Assembly: GCF_014218355.1 (NCBI RefSeq)
Contig: NZ_AP023368.1
Location: 4,837,501-4,901,500, forward strand
Reading direction: 5' to 3'
Length of the DNA stretch: 64,000 bases
DNA from: Anaerocolumna chitinilytica
GTDB taxonomy: Bacteria > Bacillota > Clostridia > Lachnospirales > Lachnospiraceae
This document shows positions 35,253-45,012 of the stretch, in pieces (the first letter of the stretch is position 1; the number at the start of each line of letters is the position of its first letter). The notes beneath the pieces are model-generated. The model worked only from the letters and a program-made list of their open reading frames with translations, was not told where the DNA came from and searched no databases. The translations under genes were made by a program, and so were the position numbers.

Positions 35253-38200
35253 TTACCCCTTTTTTCTGGCTTTTTCAATACTCTTTTCTACTACTTTAAT
35301 ATTATCCTGTCCATAAGTTTCGCATAGCTTCGTAAGTAATACATCTTCTGCCTTAATACTTTTCGATTTGGGAAGCTGTTTTATGGCTTTTTCACATTCC
35401 AGATAAATACACACCTGATCCTTGCCATCAAATTGGCTTAAAATCCCATAAAGTCTTTGTTCATCTTGTACAAAACTGTCTTTATCTTTATACTTAATCC
35501 ATACTTCCCTTGGGTTGTCCGCAAAAGGTACAATTTCCTGGCAGATAAGTTTGGCTGCTTTTTCTTCTTCTACAGCAATCTTTCCTTTAACCAGTATTTT
35601 ATTATCCTCGTATATATCCATTTTATACTTCTCATAATCCTTCGGGAAAAGGATTATCTCAACTGCTCCAGCCATGTCCTCCAAGGTGATAAAGGCCATC
35701 ATGGAATTATTTCGCGTAGTTTTTATAGTCTTACCGGTTATGATACCACCAACCACAGCGGTTCCGCCATCCTCTACCTTAGCTTCTCCGGTTTCTTCGT
35801 CTAGTGCAAAGTCAAGGGTAGAATGGGTGACATTCTTTTTTAATAGTTCTTCGTAGCTTTCAAGAGGATGTCCGCTGACGTATATACCCATAACCTCTTT
35901 TTCCAGAGCCAGTAGCTGCTCTTTTAAGTATTCTCCTATATCAGGATAATTAATCTCCAGTTCCTGTTTATCTTCTTCCTCCGCAAAATCAAAAAAGGAA
36001 AGTTGTCCGGTCAGATTTCTCTTTTTATTCTGTGCTACTTCATCCAATACCTGAACATATACCATCATCTTTTGCTTTCTGGTTCCGGGAAGACTGTCAA
36101 AGGCACCGGATTTGATAAAGCTTTCTACTGTTCGTTTGTTAACCTCTTTACCGGAGAGTCTCTCAGCAAAATCCTTCAGGGAGGTGAAGGGACCTGCTGC
36201 TTCCCTCTCTCTTACCACACTTTCAATAACTGGCCTTCCAAGGCCTTTAATAGCAGAAAGCCCATAACGAATTGCACCATCGGATACCGAGAATGTCGCG
36301 TCTCCTTCGTTAATATCAGGAGGTAATATCTTAATTCCCATCTGGCGGCAGGTAAAAATATATTCTGCCACTTTGCCTGCGCTATCAATAACAGAAGTTA
36401 ACAAGGCTGCCATAAACTCTACGGGGTAATAACATTTCAAATAGGCGGTTTGGTAGGAAACCACTGCATAAGCCGCTGCATGGGACTTATTAAAGGCATA
36501 CTTTGCAAAGTCTGTCATTTCATCGAAGATATGGTTTGCCACCGTTTCCGATATTCCATTCTTCATACAGCCCGGTACTCCTTCTTCTTCATTGCCGTAG
36601 ACAAAGTTATACCTTTCCTTTTCCATTACCGATGCTTTTTTCTTTGACATGGCACGACGCACCAAATCACTTCTTCCATAGCTGTAGCCTGCCAGATCCC
36701 TTACAATCTGCATAACCTGCTCCTGGTATACGATACAGCCATAAGTCGGTGCAAGAATCGGCTCCAGCTGAGGGCATTCATACAATATATTGCCTTCACT
36801 GTTCTTTCCCTTAATGTATTTCGGTATGAAATCCATAGGACCCGGTCTGTAAAGGGAGATACCCGCTATAATATCCTCCATGTTTCTGGGTTTTAGTTCC
36901 TTCATGAAGCTCTTCATTCCGGAGCTTTCAAGCTGGAATACACCTTCTGTTTTTCCGGAAGCTATCATTGCGTATACGGCTGCATCATCATAATCTATCT
37001 TATCAATATCCAGTAAGTCTTCTTTACTACGTTTTTTATTGAGGAGGCGGACTGCATTTTGGATGACTGTCAGGGTACGAAGTCCCAGAAAGTCCATCTT
37101 TAAGAGTCCCAGCTCTTCCAGCGTAGTCATTGTAAATTGGGTAGTAACGGATTCATCGGATGCTCTGGATACCGGCACATATTCTACAACCGGCGCTTTA
37201 CTGATTACTACTCCAGCTGCATGCATGGAGGTATGCCTAGGCAGTCCTTCGAGACGCAAAGACATATCAATTAAATAACGAATTTCCTCATCGGAATCGT
37301 ATAGGTCTTTTAATTCTCTGTTGATTTCCAGCGCTCGTCCAATGGTAATACCAAGTTCCATCGGTATCATCTTAGCTACGGTATCTACTCTGGCATAGCC
37401 TAAATCCATAGCTCTTCCCACATCACGGATTACCGCTCTGGCGGCCATAGTTCCAAAGGTTACAATCTGTACCACACGGTCTTTACCATACTTTCGAACA
37501 ACATAATCGATAACTTCCTGTCTTCTTTCATAACAGAAGTCAATATCAATATCGGGCATGGTAAGTCGTTCCGGATTTAAAAATCTTTCAAAGAGCAGAT
37601 TATATTTGATAGGATCAATATTGGTTATCCCAAGAGAGTAAGAAACAAGGCTTCCGGCAGCACTGCCTCGTCCCGGTCCTACGCTGATGTCATTGTCCCT
37701 GGCATACTTTATAAAATCCCCTACGATTAAAAAGTAATCTACAAAACCCATATTTGAGATCGTATCTATTTCGTAGTTCAATCTGTCTAGGAGTTCCTCA
37801 AAGGATTCCGGATATCTCTCCTTAAGGCCTTCATAGCATAACTTCTTAAGATACTCTAAGGCTCCAAACCCTGCGGGCACGTCAAATTTCGGCAGCTTAT
37901 AATCGCCGAATTCTATGGTTACATTACATCTTTCTGCAATTTTATGGGTATTTTCCAAAGCATTAAGAGCATAGGGAAAGAGCTTTTTCATCTCTTCCTC
38001 GGACTTAATAAAATACTGCCCCCCTTCATACCTCATTCGGTTCTCATCGGAGACCTTCTTCTGGGTTTGAATGCATAAAAGAATATCATGAGCCTGGGCA
38101 TCACTTTCCATGGTATAATGCACATCATTGGTAGCAACTAACCCAATACCGGTTTCACTGCTTAACCGAAGAAGTCCCTGGTTAACATCTGCCTGCTCAG

Positions 38201-38741
38201 ATATGCCATGATCCTGCAGCTCTAAAAAGAAGTTACCTTCGCCGAAGATCTGTTGATAATGGTATGCTGCCCTCTTGGCTTCCTCATAAAAGCCTTTTCG
38301 AAGATAATTTGCCACTTCACCTGCAAGACAGGCACTAAGGGCAATCAGTCCCTCACTGTATTTCTCCAGTATTTCATAGTCAACACGGGGCTTATAGTAA
38401 AAGCCCTCTAAAAAACCTGCTGATACAATTTTCATCAGATTTTGATAACCTATGTTATTCTCTGCCAACAATATAAGATGGTAGTATCTCTCATCAGAAG
38501 CACCTGCTTCCCTATCAAAACGGGAACCGGGAGCCACATAAACCTCGCAGCCAATGATAGGCTTAATTCCCTCGGCCTTACAGGCTTTATAAAAATCAAT
38601 GACGCCGTACATAACACCATGATCGGTTATGGCCATACTGTCCATGCCAAGTTCCTTGATTCTTGCCACCATCTCTTTTATCTTGCCGGAACCATCCAGC
38701 AGACTGTATTCTGTATGTAAATGCAAATGGGTAAAACTCAT
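35253..38741 (-). CDS. dnaE: DNA polymerase III alpha subunit (DnaE)
   Basis: This is a replicative polymerase of about 1162 aa. The N-terminal PHP domain has HLHLHTEYSLLDG. The palm has PDIDIDF with catalytic Asp residues and GPGRGSAAGSL. A C-terminal helix-hairpin-helix/OB region (about 1000-1080) follows. It is the DnaE type rather than PolC, since no internal exonuclease is present. The ATG at 38741 gives the canonical MSFTHLHLHTEYS; the frame runs back to 38765. It is probably co-transcribed with pfkA, an arrangement seen in Firmicutes. Confidence 0.98.
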   Translation of the reverse strand: MSFTHLHLHTEYSLLDGSGKIKEMVARIKELGMDSMAITDHGVMYGVIDFYKACKAEGIKPIIGCEVYVAPGSRFDREAGASDERYYHLILLAENNIGYQNLMKIVSAGFLEGFYYKPRVDYEILEKYSEGLIALSACLAGEVANYLRKGFYEEAKRAAYHYQQIFGEGNFFLELQDHGISEQADVNQGLLRLSSETGIGLVATNDVHYTMESDAQAHDILLCIQTQKKVSDENRMRYEGGQYFIKSEEEMKKLFPYALNALENTHKIAERCNVTIEFGDYKLPKFDVPAGFGALEYLKKLCYEGLKERYPESFEELLDRLNYEIDTISNMGFVDYFLIVGDFIKYARDNDISVGPGRGSAAGSLVSYSLGITNIDPIKYNLLFERFLNPERLTMPDIDIDFCYERRQEVIDYVVRKYGKDRVVQIVTFGTMAARAVIRDVGRAMDLGYARVDTVAKMIPMELGITIGRALEINRELKDLYDSDEEIRYLIDMSLRLEGLPRHTSMHAAGVVISKAPVVEYVPVSRASDESVTTQFTMTTLEELGLLKMDFLGLRTLTVIQNAVRLLNKKRSKEDLLDIDKIDYDDAAVYAMIASGKTEGVFQLESSGMKSFMKELKPRNMEDIIAGISLYRPGPMDFIPKYIKGKNSEGNILYECPQLEPILAPTYGCIVYQEQVMQIVRDLAGYSYGRSDLVRRAMSKKKASVMEKERYNFVYGNEEEGVPGCMKNGISETVANHIFDEMTDFAKYAFNKSHAAAYAVVSYQTAYLKCYYPVEFMAALLTSVIDSAGKVAEYIFTCRQMGIKILPPDINEGDATFSVSDGAIRYGLSAIKGLGRPVIESVVREREAAGPFTSLKDFAERLSGKEVNKRTVESFIKSGAFDSLPGTRKQKMMVYVQVLDEVAQNKKRNLTGQLSFFDFAEEEDKQELEINYPDIGEYLKEQLLALEKEVMGIYVSGHPLESYEELLKKNVTHSTLDFALDEETGEAKVEDGGTAVVGGIITGKTIKTTRNNSMMAFITLEDMAGAVEIILFPKDYEKYKMDIYEDNKILVKGKIAVEEEKAAKLICQEIVPFADNPREVWIKYKDKDSFVQDEQRLYGILSQFDGKDQVCIYLECEKAIKQLPKSKSIKAEDVLLTKLCETYGQDNIKVVEKSIEKARKKG

Positions 38742-38937
38742 ATTACCATTCCCTTCTAAAACCACTTCTCTGTAAACGTTGTTCCTTTTGATTGTTTAAT
38801 ATAAAATTTATCAAGCAATAATTCAGTTATTATCATACCACATCTTACTTCTACTGCCTACTGTAATCTTTGGAAAGGGAGGATGCCAACAGATACCATT
38901 TAAAAATGGATTTAAGCAATTTTACCTTGAAAAAGAA

Positions 38938-38969
38938 CCGGCAAAGAGCCAAACTTTGCTCTTTGCCGG
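38938..38969 (-). terminator. Terminator of the polysaccharide deacetylase gene
   Basis: Perfect 12-bp arms CCGGCAAAGAGC/GCTCTTTGCCGG. On the minus strand TTCTTTTTC follows. It lies 22 bp after the deacetylase stop codon and about 200 bp before dnaE. Confidence 0.88.
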
Positions 38970-38991
38970 AATTATATAAGCTATTATATTT

Positions 38992-40410
38992 TTAATCTTC
39001 CCACTTTGGCCTGTTAGGATCAATTACCTTGCTTAAATCGAATAGGTCCTTTAACCTTTCCGGGAATTTCAGCATAGCTTCTCCGTCCATAGGTCTTCTT
39101 GTCATCCTTACATAATCACTCTTTATCTGCATCCAGGGAGCTTTGTAAACACCACAGAAGTAATCAAAGCCTGATTTTTTCAGGTATTCGAATTTCTTGC
39201 TGCTGTAATGCCCCATAGTAGTCTCAATATCTATACCAAAAGGGAAGATGTAGATATCCGTTGGACCAATCAGACTTCCCACCTCTTTCTCCCAGCGGTC
39301 GGTATCCTTTATGGTAAAGGCGTAAGTTGCTTTCCCCATATCTCTGTGACCGTAACTATGGGAGGCGAATTCCCAGCCTTTTTCCTTCATGACTTTTACA
39401 ATCTTTTTCACAGTTTTCTGATCCTGTTTATAGGAGGGAGAGTTTGCATCATTGGTTCGATAGCCCAGTGCCCCCTCGTATCCGGTTAGAGCAAGAATTC
39501 CCTTTGCTCCCTTATAGGAGAAATCGGGATGTTCTTTAACAAACTTCTCCAAAAGAGGTACCATATCATAATCCCCGACACTTACAGAACCATCATCCAT
39601 CAGCATCTCGGTAGTGGGGTTATTATCCTTATCCAGTATAATTCTCCTGGCAAAACCGTCTTCCTTCATATATTCATAGTAATTGACATCATCCTGAGAT
39701 ATCACTAGCGGCTTCTTATCCGGCGGCAACATAATATCCCCCGGTTCAAAACTCTCACTGCCATCCTTGTTCTTTACTTTCTTCGCCACATCATGGAGCT
39801 GCACCAATACATACCCCTGGTCATAAAGCTGTTCGAGCATGGCATTGAACTCCGGTATGGTGGTCATATAATAATTATAGCCTTTCTGCCTGTAATCTCC
39901 GTCGAAGGCTTTACTGTCATCGGCAACTAATATATGAAAAAATAAATGGTTTATCTGGTCAGCAGAATCATAAGCTCCAAAGCGTTTCAAGGTGCTTTTC
40001 TTTTCTTCATAACCGCTTAGGGCATCATTTAATACCTTGACCTGTGTGTAATTTTCAAATCCTTTAACCAATGAAATCGCTTTATCGTAATCATATTGCA
40101 CAGCATAGGCATCTGCTTGTTTTAAAAGCTCTGCTGCTTCCTTTTCCCGTTTTTCTTCTTCCGTCAATTCAGTAGGGGTAGGAGTAGTGGAAACTTTGGT
40201 ATCGCCTTTCCCTGAAGTGTTCTTGCCCCCGGAGGCATTCTGTTCCTGTTTTACAGAATTTCCATCCTTTTTATGAACAAAGTCTCTCATAAAAATAAAG
40301 TACCCTGCAACAACGGCACATATTAATACAGCTTCTACTGCTAATAATATCAGCTTACTGTATCTTCTCTTTGGTTTATTGTTCAAATATGAGCCTTTTT
40401 GCCCCTTCAT
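38992..40410 (-). CDS. Membrane-anchored polysaccharide deacetylase-like protein
   Basis: This 472-aa protein has a lysine-rich N-terminus, one membrane helix (about 19-41), a Ser/Thr/Lys/Gly linker, a helical region (about 85-135), then a NodB-like domain. Catalytic candidates are the SQDD pair (metal and base) and FASHSYGHRDM, with the two His ligands spaced as in family 4 carbohydrate esterases. It should act outside the cell, on peptidoglycan or another polysaccharide. It stands alone with its own terminator. The substrate is not determined. Confidence 0.85.
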   Translation of the reverse strand: MKGQKGSYLNNKPKRRYSKLILLAVEAVLICAVVAGYFIFMRDFVHKKDGNSVKQEQNASGGKNTSGKGDTKVSTTPTPTELTEEEKREKEAAELLKQADAYAVQYDYDKAISLVKGFENYTQVKVLNDALSGYEEKKSTLKRFGAYDSADQINHLFFHILVADDSKAFDGDYRQKGYNYYMTTIPEFNAMLEQLYDQGYVLVQLHDVAKKVKNKDGSESFEPGDIMLPPDKKPLVISQDDVNYYEYMKEDGFARRIILDKDNNPTTEMLMDDGSVSVGDYDMVPLLEKFVKEHPDFSYKGAKGILALTGYEGALGYRTNDANSPSYKQDQKTVKKIVKVMKEKGWEFASHSYGHRDMGKATYAFTIKDTDRWEKEVGSLIGPTDIYIFPFGIDIETTMGHYSSKKFEYLKKSGFDYFCGVYKAPWMQIKSDYVRMTRRPMDGEAMLKFPERLKDLFDLSKVIDPNRPKWED

Positions 40411-40867
40411 CTTATGACTTCCTTTCTGGAATATAATTTTCCTTTAAGACAGTGGTAATAATTAAACCTTATAGTTAGTATCCCATTTTATGTATTAGTT
40501 ATAATAGATATTTTTTCCTGTTATTTATACATTTAAACTTATTATAGCATAGGTTTGGTTAATAATGTTTAAGCTTTTATTACATTAATATGATGTTTTT
40601 CTCACAATTTTCTATAAATTATTACAAAATTAAGAAATTTTGTTATGGTTTACCATCTATGATTCTAGTATATAGAATATCCAACTTCTAATACCTCAGA
40701 TATATGAGCCAAATGAGCTTATTCGAAATAAAAAATTCCGGTATCCGTTTAACTACGAAGAGAGATATTATACCAAATAACGCTCTCGGTATAATATCTC
40801 TCTTCGTAGATTCACCATATCATCAACAGTTTTTGCTGTCTGTTTTCTCTCTTCATAAGAATACGGA
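40411..40867. other. Gene-free interval between deacetylase gene and crh
   Basis: This 457-bp interval is AT-rich and shows no credible coding frame. It contains the promoter region of the deacetylase gene on the minus strand (left part) and a perfect 22-bp inverted repeat at 40753-40809, described separately. Confidence 0.6.
40753..40809. repeat. Perfect 22-bp inverted repeat downstream of crh
   Basis: Arms 40753-40774 and 40788-40809 are fully complementary, with a 13-bp loop. On the minus strand the hairpin falls 58 bp after crh but is followed by TTAAACGG rather than a T tract, so it is not a standard terminator. It could be a 3' stabiliser, a processing site or a protein-binding palindrome. 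Confidence 0.8.
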
Positions 40868-41122
40868 TTATTTACTGCTTAAGTATTTTTCGATATTCTC
40901 CATTGCTACTTCTTCGTCTGCGCCTTCTGCAATAACAGTAACTTCTTCCCCCGCAGCAAGTCCAAGACTCATCATCCCCATGATGCTCTTAGCGTTTACC
41001 TTTTTCTCCTCGCATTCAACATAGATACTGCTTTCATATTGACTGGCAACCTGCACAAGTAATGCAACCGGTCTTGCCTCCAACCCTGTTGGAATATTAA
41101 TCAATATTTTCTTTGTTACCAT
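40868..41122 (-). CDS. crh: Crh-like HPr paralogue with Glu at position 15
   Basis: This 84-aa protein has the HPr fold. HPr has His15 in the GxHARP motif; here the segment is TGLEARPVAL with Glu15, comparable to Gln15 in B. subtilis Crh. Ser46 is kept in KSIMGMMSLGL. It therefore cannot take part in sugar phosphotransfer but can be phosphorylated on Ser46 by HprK (45013-45957) and act as a corepressor of CcpA. It overlaps whiA by 26 bp, downstream of rapZ, the same neighbourhood as crh in Bacillus. GGAGG lies inside whiA. Confidence 0.92.
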   Translation of the reverse strand: MVTKKILINIPTGLEARPVALLVQVASQYESSIYVECEEKKVNAKSIMGMMSLGLAAGEEVTVIAEGADEEVAMENIEKYLSSK

Positions 41123-42083
41123 AATTTCCTTCCTCCTTTTGTTCCCTTAAGTTATCAGCTAATATACTAAGTTTCCTCAATCTATGGTTAACACCTGATT
41201 TACCTATAGGCGGATTAAGCAATGCACCTAATTCCTTCAAAGAACTTTCCGGATATTCTAACCGGAGTTCTGCAATTTCCTCCAGTCCTTCTGCCAGCTC
41301 AGAAAGTCCCACAGTGTTTTTTAAATATCTGATATCATCTAACTGCTTGGAGGCTGCCATAACTGTTTTGTTAATATTGGCTGCTTCACAATTCACCTGA
41401 CGGTTAATAGAATTTCTCATCTCTTTTAGTATGCGTACATTTTCTAAATTCATGAGTGCCACATGTGCCTCCATAATATTTAGCAAATCAACTATCTGAG
41501 AACCATCTTTGACATATACAACATAGTACTTCTTTCTAATAACTATCTTCGCATCCACCGAAAAGCTGTGAATAATGTCCCTTAATTGAATTGCCTTGTC
41601 CTCATTAGGAGCAACAATTTCAAAATGATATGTTTTTTCCGGATCGCTGATGGAACCGGAAGCTAAGAATGCGCCTCTGATAAAAGCTCTCTTACAGCAG
41701 ACATTCTGAATAACAAGATTGTTAATAGAAGAAAGATTTTCACCGATTTCCATGGAATCATCTATAAGTTTCGTCGCTTTTAATATACGGACAGCATCCT
41801 CATGGCTTCCAATACTTAAGGTATACATCTTACTCATCTTAAGATAAGAGTTTTGTCTGATTGAAATTTCTGTATTTATATTAAATGTTTTCTTTATTAA
41901 TGTAAAGTACTTTCTTGCAACAGTTATATTTTCTGTATGAATTTTCAAAGTAATGCAATCTTTATCATTGATAAGTACCCGTCCGCAAAGGCTGATTACC
42001 GCCGCGATTTCAGCTATCATACAATGTCTGGCAGGATTTAGCTGTCTGGACAACTCATCCTTAACTTCCTTGGAAAATGACAT
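41097..42083 (-). CDS. whiA: DNA-binding protein WhiA
   Basis: This is 328 aa, the usual length. An N-terminal LAGLIDADG-related domain (CCKRAFIRGAFLASGSISDP in pieces) is followed by a C-terminal helix-turn-helix (ELRLEYPESSLKELGALLNPPIGKSGVNHRL in pieces). WhiA controls sporulation genes in actinomycetes and affects cell division and chromosome segregation in Firmicutes. The ATG follows AAGGAGAT. It sits between rapZ and crh, a conserved block. Confidence 0.97.
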   Translation of the reverse strand: MSFSKEVKDELSRQLNPARHCMIAEIAAVISLCGRVLINDKDCITLKIHTENITVARKYFTLIKKTFNINTEISIRQNSYLKMSKMYTLSIGSHEDAVRILKATKLIDDSMEIGENLSSINNLVIQNVCCKRAFIRGAFLASGSISDPEKTYHFEIVAPNEDKAIQLRDIIHSFSVDAKIVIRKKYYVVYVKDGSQIVDLLNIMEAHVALMNLENVRILKEMRNSINRQVNCEAANINKTVMAASKQLDDIRYLKNTVGLSELAEGLEEIAELRLEYPESSLKELGALLNPPIGKSGVNHRLRKLSILADNLREQKEEGNYGNKENID

Positions 42084-42086
42084 GGC

Positions 42087-42953
42087 TTATCTCCTTGCAT
42101 CTTTCTCAATGTCCCGGTGTTCGACCTTTAATCCGTATTTCAGACTTTTAAGCATCATAAAAAGCTCATTTGCAAGAGTTACGGAGCGGTGTTTACCACC
42201 GGTACAACCAATGCTGATAACTAGTTGATTCTTTCCTTCAATGATATAGTTTGGAATCAAAAAGCTTAACATATCATACATCTTATTTAGAAATTCTAAA
42301 GCCTGCGGTGAGTCCATTACGTAATCTCTGACAGGCTTGTCATTTCCGGTTAACGGTTTTAATACAGGGTCATAAAAAGGATTCGGCAGGAACCTGACAT
42401 CAAATACCAGGTCTGAATCCATTGGTATTCCATACTTAAACCCAAAGGATAATATCGTAATATAAAAATTATTGTATTTCTCGTTTAGAATATATATCTT
42501 ATCTATCTGGCTCTTTAATTCTCTGGTAAGCAATTGACTGGTATCTATTATGACATCGGCTTTTTTCTTAATAAACTCAAGTTTTTTTCTCTCGCTTTCA
42601 ATGCCCTGTTCTACCCTGCCGCCTCCTGATAAGGGGTGAATCCTTCTGGTTTCCTTGTAACGTTTTACCAGAACTTCATCACTGGCATCCAAATAAAGAA
42701 TCTCATAAGGATAACCTCCTTTTGTTACCTCCTCCAGGATATCATCCAGCTCCTCCAAGGCTTGTCCGCTTCGAATATCAACGCCTAATGCTACCTTGTC
42801 GAATTTCTCATTACCGTGAAAAGTAAGCTGTACAAACTTAAAGATAAGTTGTATCGGCAGGTTATCTACACAAAAGTATCCGGCATCCTCCAACATTTTT
42901 AGTGCGGAACTTTTGCCTGCACCTGACATGCCTGTTACTATAACTAGTCTCAT
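42087..42953 (-). CDS. rapZ: RNase adaptor/nucleotide-binding protein RapZ (YvcJ)
   Basis: This is a 288-aa P-loop protein with Walker A TGMSGAGKSSAL and the C-terminal IGCTGGKHRSV motif of the RapZ/YvcJ family. In E. coli it directs RNase E to GlmZ, while in Firmicutes it binds and hydrolyses nucleotides and is linked to cell envelope metabolism. It ends 3 bp before whiA begins. YvcK, often between rapZ and whiA, is absent here. Confidence 0.97.
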   Translation of the reverse strand: MRLVIVTGMSGAGKSSALKMLEDAGYFCVDNLPIQLIFKFVQLTFHGNEKFDKVALGVDIRSGQALEELDDILEEVTKGGYPYEILYLDASDEVLVKRYKETRRIHPLSGGGRVEQGIESERKKLEFIKKKADVIIDTSQLLTRELKSQIDKIYILNEKYNNFYITILSFGFKYGIPMDSDLVFDVRFLPNPFYDPVLKPLTGNDKPVRDYVMDSPQALEFLNKMYDMLSFLIPNYIIEGKNQLVISIGCTGGKHRSVTLANELFMMLKSLKYGLKVEHRDIEKDARR

Positions 42954-42976
42954 AAGTTAACCTGGCCTTTCTCTTC

Positions 42977-43888
42977 TTAGAATTCTCCTAAAAGCCGTAC
43001 CTCCGGTTCCAGTCTGACACCCTGTTTTTCGTAAACGATACGGATAACATCCTGAATCAATGTATATACCTCTAAGGCTGTTGCACCTCCGTTGTTCACT
43101 ACAAAACCACAGTGTTTTATCGAAACCTGTGCATTACCGACCTTATATCCGCGAAGATCGGAGTCCATAATTAATTTGCCTGCAAAATAACCCTCCGGCC
43201 GCTTAAAGGTACTGCCTGCACTGGGGTTCTCAAGGGGCTGCTTTTCTTCCCTTTTTCTGGTAAGCTCTGCGATTGCTGCTTTTATTTCTTCTTTATTACC
43301 CTTTTCTAAATGCAGAGAAGCTGAAAGAACCACCATATGCTCTTCCTGAATAATACTCTTACGGTAACCAAGACGAAGTTCATCTTTTTCAAGGAAACGT
43401 ATATTTCCATTCACGTCAAGTACTGTTGCGTCGGTTACGATGTCCTTCATCTCTCCGCCATAAGCACCTGCATTCATAGTAACCGCCCCACCCAAAGTAC
43501 CTGGAATCCCGCTTGCAAATTCAAAGCCTGCAAGACTGCTGTCTGCAATACATGCAGCCATATCGGAAAGGGAAGCGCCTGACTGTGCTGTTACCTTATT
43601 TCCTTCTATCTCTATTCTTGAAAAATTCTCAGCAAGTTTTATGATTACTCCTTGGTAACCCTTGTCACTGACCAAAAGATTACTGCCCTTTCCCAAAATA
43701 AAAAAGGGCACATTTTCTTCTTTGCAGAGCTTGATAGCACCTGCAATCTGTTTTTCATCCTCCGGGAGCAAAAACAAATCTGCAGGCCCGCCTATCTGAA
43801 AGGTTGTATGTTTCGAAAGAGGTTCTTTTATCCTGATTTGTTCCCTCTGAAACAGGCTTTGAAATTTCTGATAAAATACCTCGCTCAT
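42977..43888 (-). CDS. murB: UDP-N-acetylenolpyruvoylglucosamine reductase
   Basis: This 303-aa FAD enzyme reduces the enolpyruvyl group to make UDP-MurNAc for peptidoglycan. Motifs: HTTFQIGGPAD, LGKGSNLLVSD, SGIPGTLGGAV, MNAGAYG, and the catalytic Ser in NPSAGSTFKRP. It is type IIa by length. The gene is 23 bp upstream of rapZ in the same direction, and the ATG follows AGGAGC. Confidence 0.98.
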   Translation of the reverse strand: MSEVFYQKFQSLFQREQIRIKEPLSKHTTFQIGGPADLFLLPEDEKQIAGAIKLCKEENVPFFILGKGSNLLVSDKGYQGVIIKLAENFSRIEIEGNKVTAQSGASLSDMAACIADSSLAGFEFASGIPGTLGGAVTMNAGAYGGEMKDIVTDATVLDVNGNIRFLEKDELRLGYRKSIIQEEHMVVLSASLHLEKGNKEEIKAAIAELTRKREEKQPLENPSAGSTFKRPEGYFAGKLIMDSDLRGYKVGNAQVSIKHCGFVVNNGGATALEVYTLIQDVIRIVYEKQGVRLEPEVRLLGEF

Positions 43889-44025
43889 ATATGCTCCTGT
43901 AAGGGATTATTCTCCCCTGTGTCTCTATCTCAAATAATATATGTTTTTTTTGAACTGATATACCAAAAGATTAATTCGTCTTTATCATACAATAAGCAGA
44001 GTGCTTTCGCAAGACCAATCCGCTG

Positions 44026-44967
44026 TTATTTCTCCAGGATCAGTTTTGCACTGCCATAAATGCCCGCGTCATTTCCAAGTGTTGCCAATTTAAACTCTTT
44101 TCCTTTTAAAGCAAGCATAACATTCTGCTCATAATGTTTCTTTATCACCTCAGTCAGCATTTCACCAGCTTTTGAAACACCGCCGCCGATTACAAAGGCT
44201 TCTGGATCCACTACTGCTGCCACATGGGAGAGGGCTATTCCTAAATATCTGCCTAATTGCTCAACAGATTGAAGTGCCAATGAATCCCCTTCTTTTGCAG
44301 CATCAAAAATTGCTTTTGCAGAAAGGACTCCAACATTTCTTAATGAAGAAGCTTCGTCACTCTTCTCAAGCAGTCTTCTGGTTTCCTTTACAATACCTGT
44401 AGCAGAAGCAAACTGCTCCAGACAGCCATGTTTCGTACAGTTGCAGCTTTCTGTCTCATCATAGCTTACTGTAATATGTCCGATCTCTCCTGCCGCACCA
44501 TTGCTTCCGGTTACAATCTTTCCGCCAAGAATAACACCGCCGCCTACTCCGGTTCCAAGGGTTACCATTATCAGATCATTATAGCCTTTACCACCGCCCT
44601 GCCACATTTCTCCTAAGGCAGCTACATTGGCATCATTTCCGACTCTGGTATCAAAACCGGTAAGAGTTTTCATTTCTTTTGCAACATTAATAATTCCCCA
44701 GCCTAAATTTACACATTGAAGAACGGTTCCGTCTTCCTTTACAGGTCCTGGCACACCGATACCGATACCGATGATATCTTCTTTGTTTAAAGCTTTCTCT
44801 ATAATCTTCTTCTCCAGTGAAGCTGCTACATCCTGCAAGATAAAACTTCCCTTGTCCTCTTTTCTGGTGGGAATCTCCCAGTTATCCAGAAGTTCTCCTG
44901 TAATTGTAAACAGTCCAAGTTTTACAGAGGTTCCTCCGATGTCAATTCCAAAGCATAAGTTAGCCAT
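44026..44967 (-). CDS. glk: ROK-family glucokinase
   Basis: This is a 313-aa sugar kinase. The ATP-binding motif is GIDIGGTSVKLGLF, the catalytic Asp lies in GNDANVAALGE, and the ROK zinc motif CNCTKHGCLEQF is complete. It phosphorylates glucose in the cytoplasm, feeding pfkA. It is 45 bp downstream of hprK in the same direction. Glucose as main substrate follows from close likeness to Firmicute GlcK proteins. Confidence 0.94.
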   Translation of the reverse strand: MANLCFGIDIGGTSVKLGLFTITGELLDNWEIPTRKEDKGSFILQDVAASLEKKIIEKALNKEDIIGIGIGVPGPVKEDGTVLQCVNLGWGIINVAKEMKTLTGFDTRVGNDANVAALGEMWQGGGKGYNDLIMVTLGTGVGGGVILGGKIVTGSNGAAGEIGHITVSYDETESCNCTKHGCLEQFASATGIVKETRRLLEKSDEASSLRNVGVLSAKAIFDAAKEGDSLALQSVEQLGRYLGIALSHVAAVVDPEAFVIGGGVSKAGEMLTEVIKKHYEQNVMLALKGKEFKLATLGNDAGIYGSAKLILEK

Positions 44968-45012
44968 AATATTCTTTTACCTTTCTGTCCGTTCTATTCT
45001 GAAACGTTTTTA

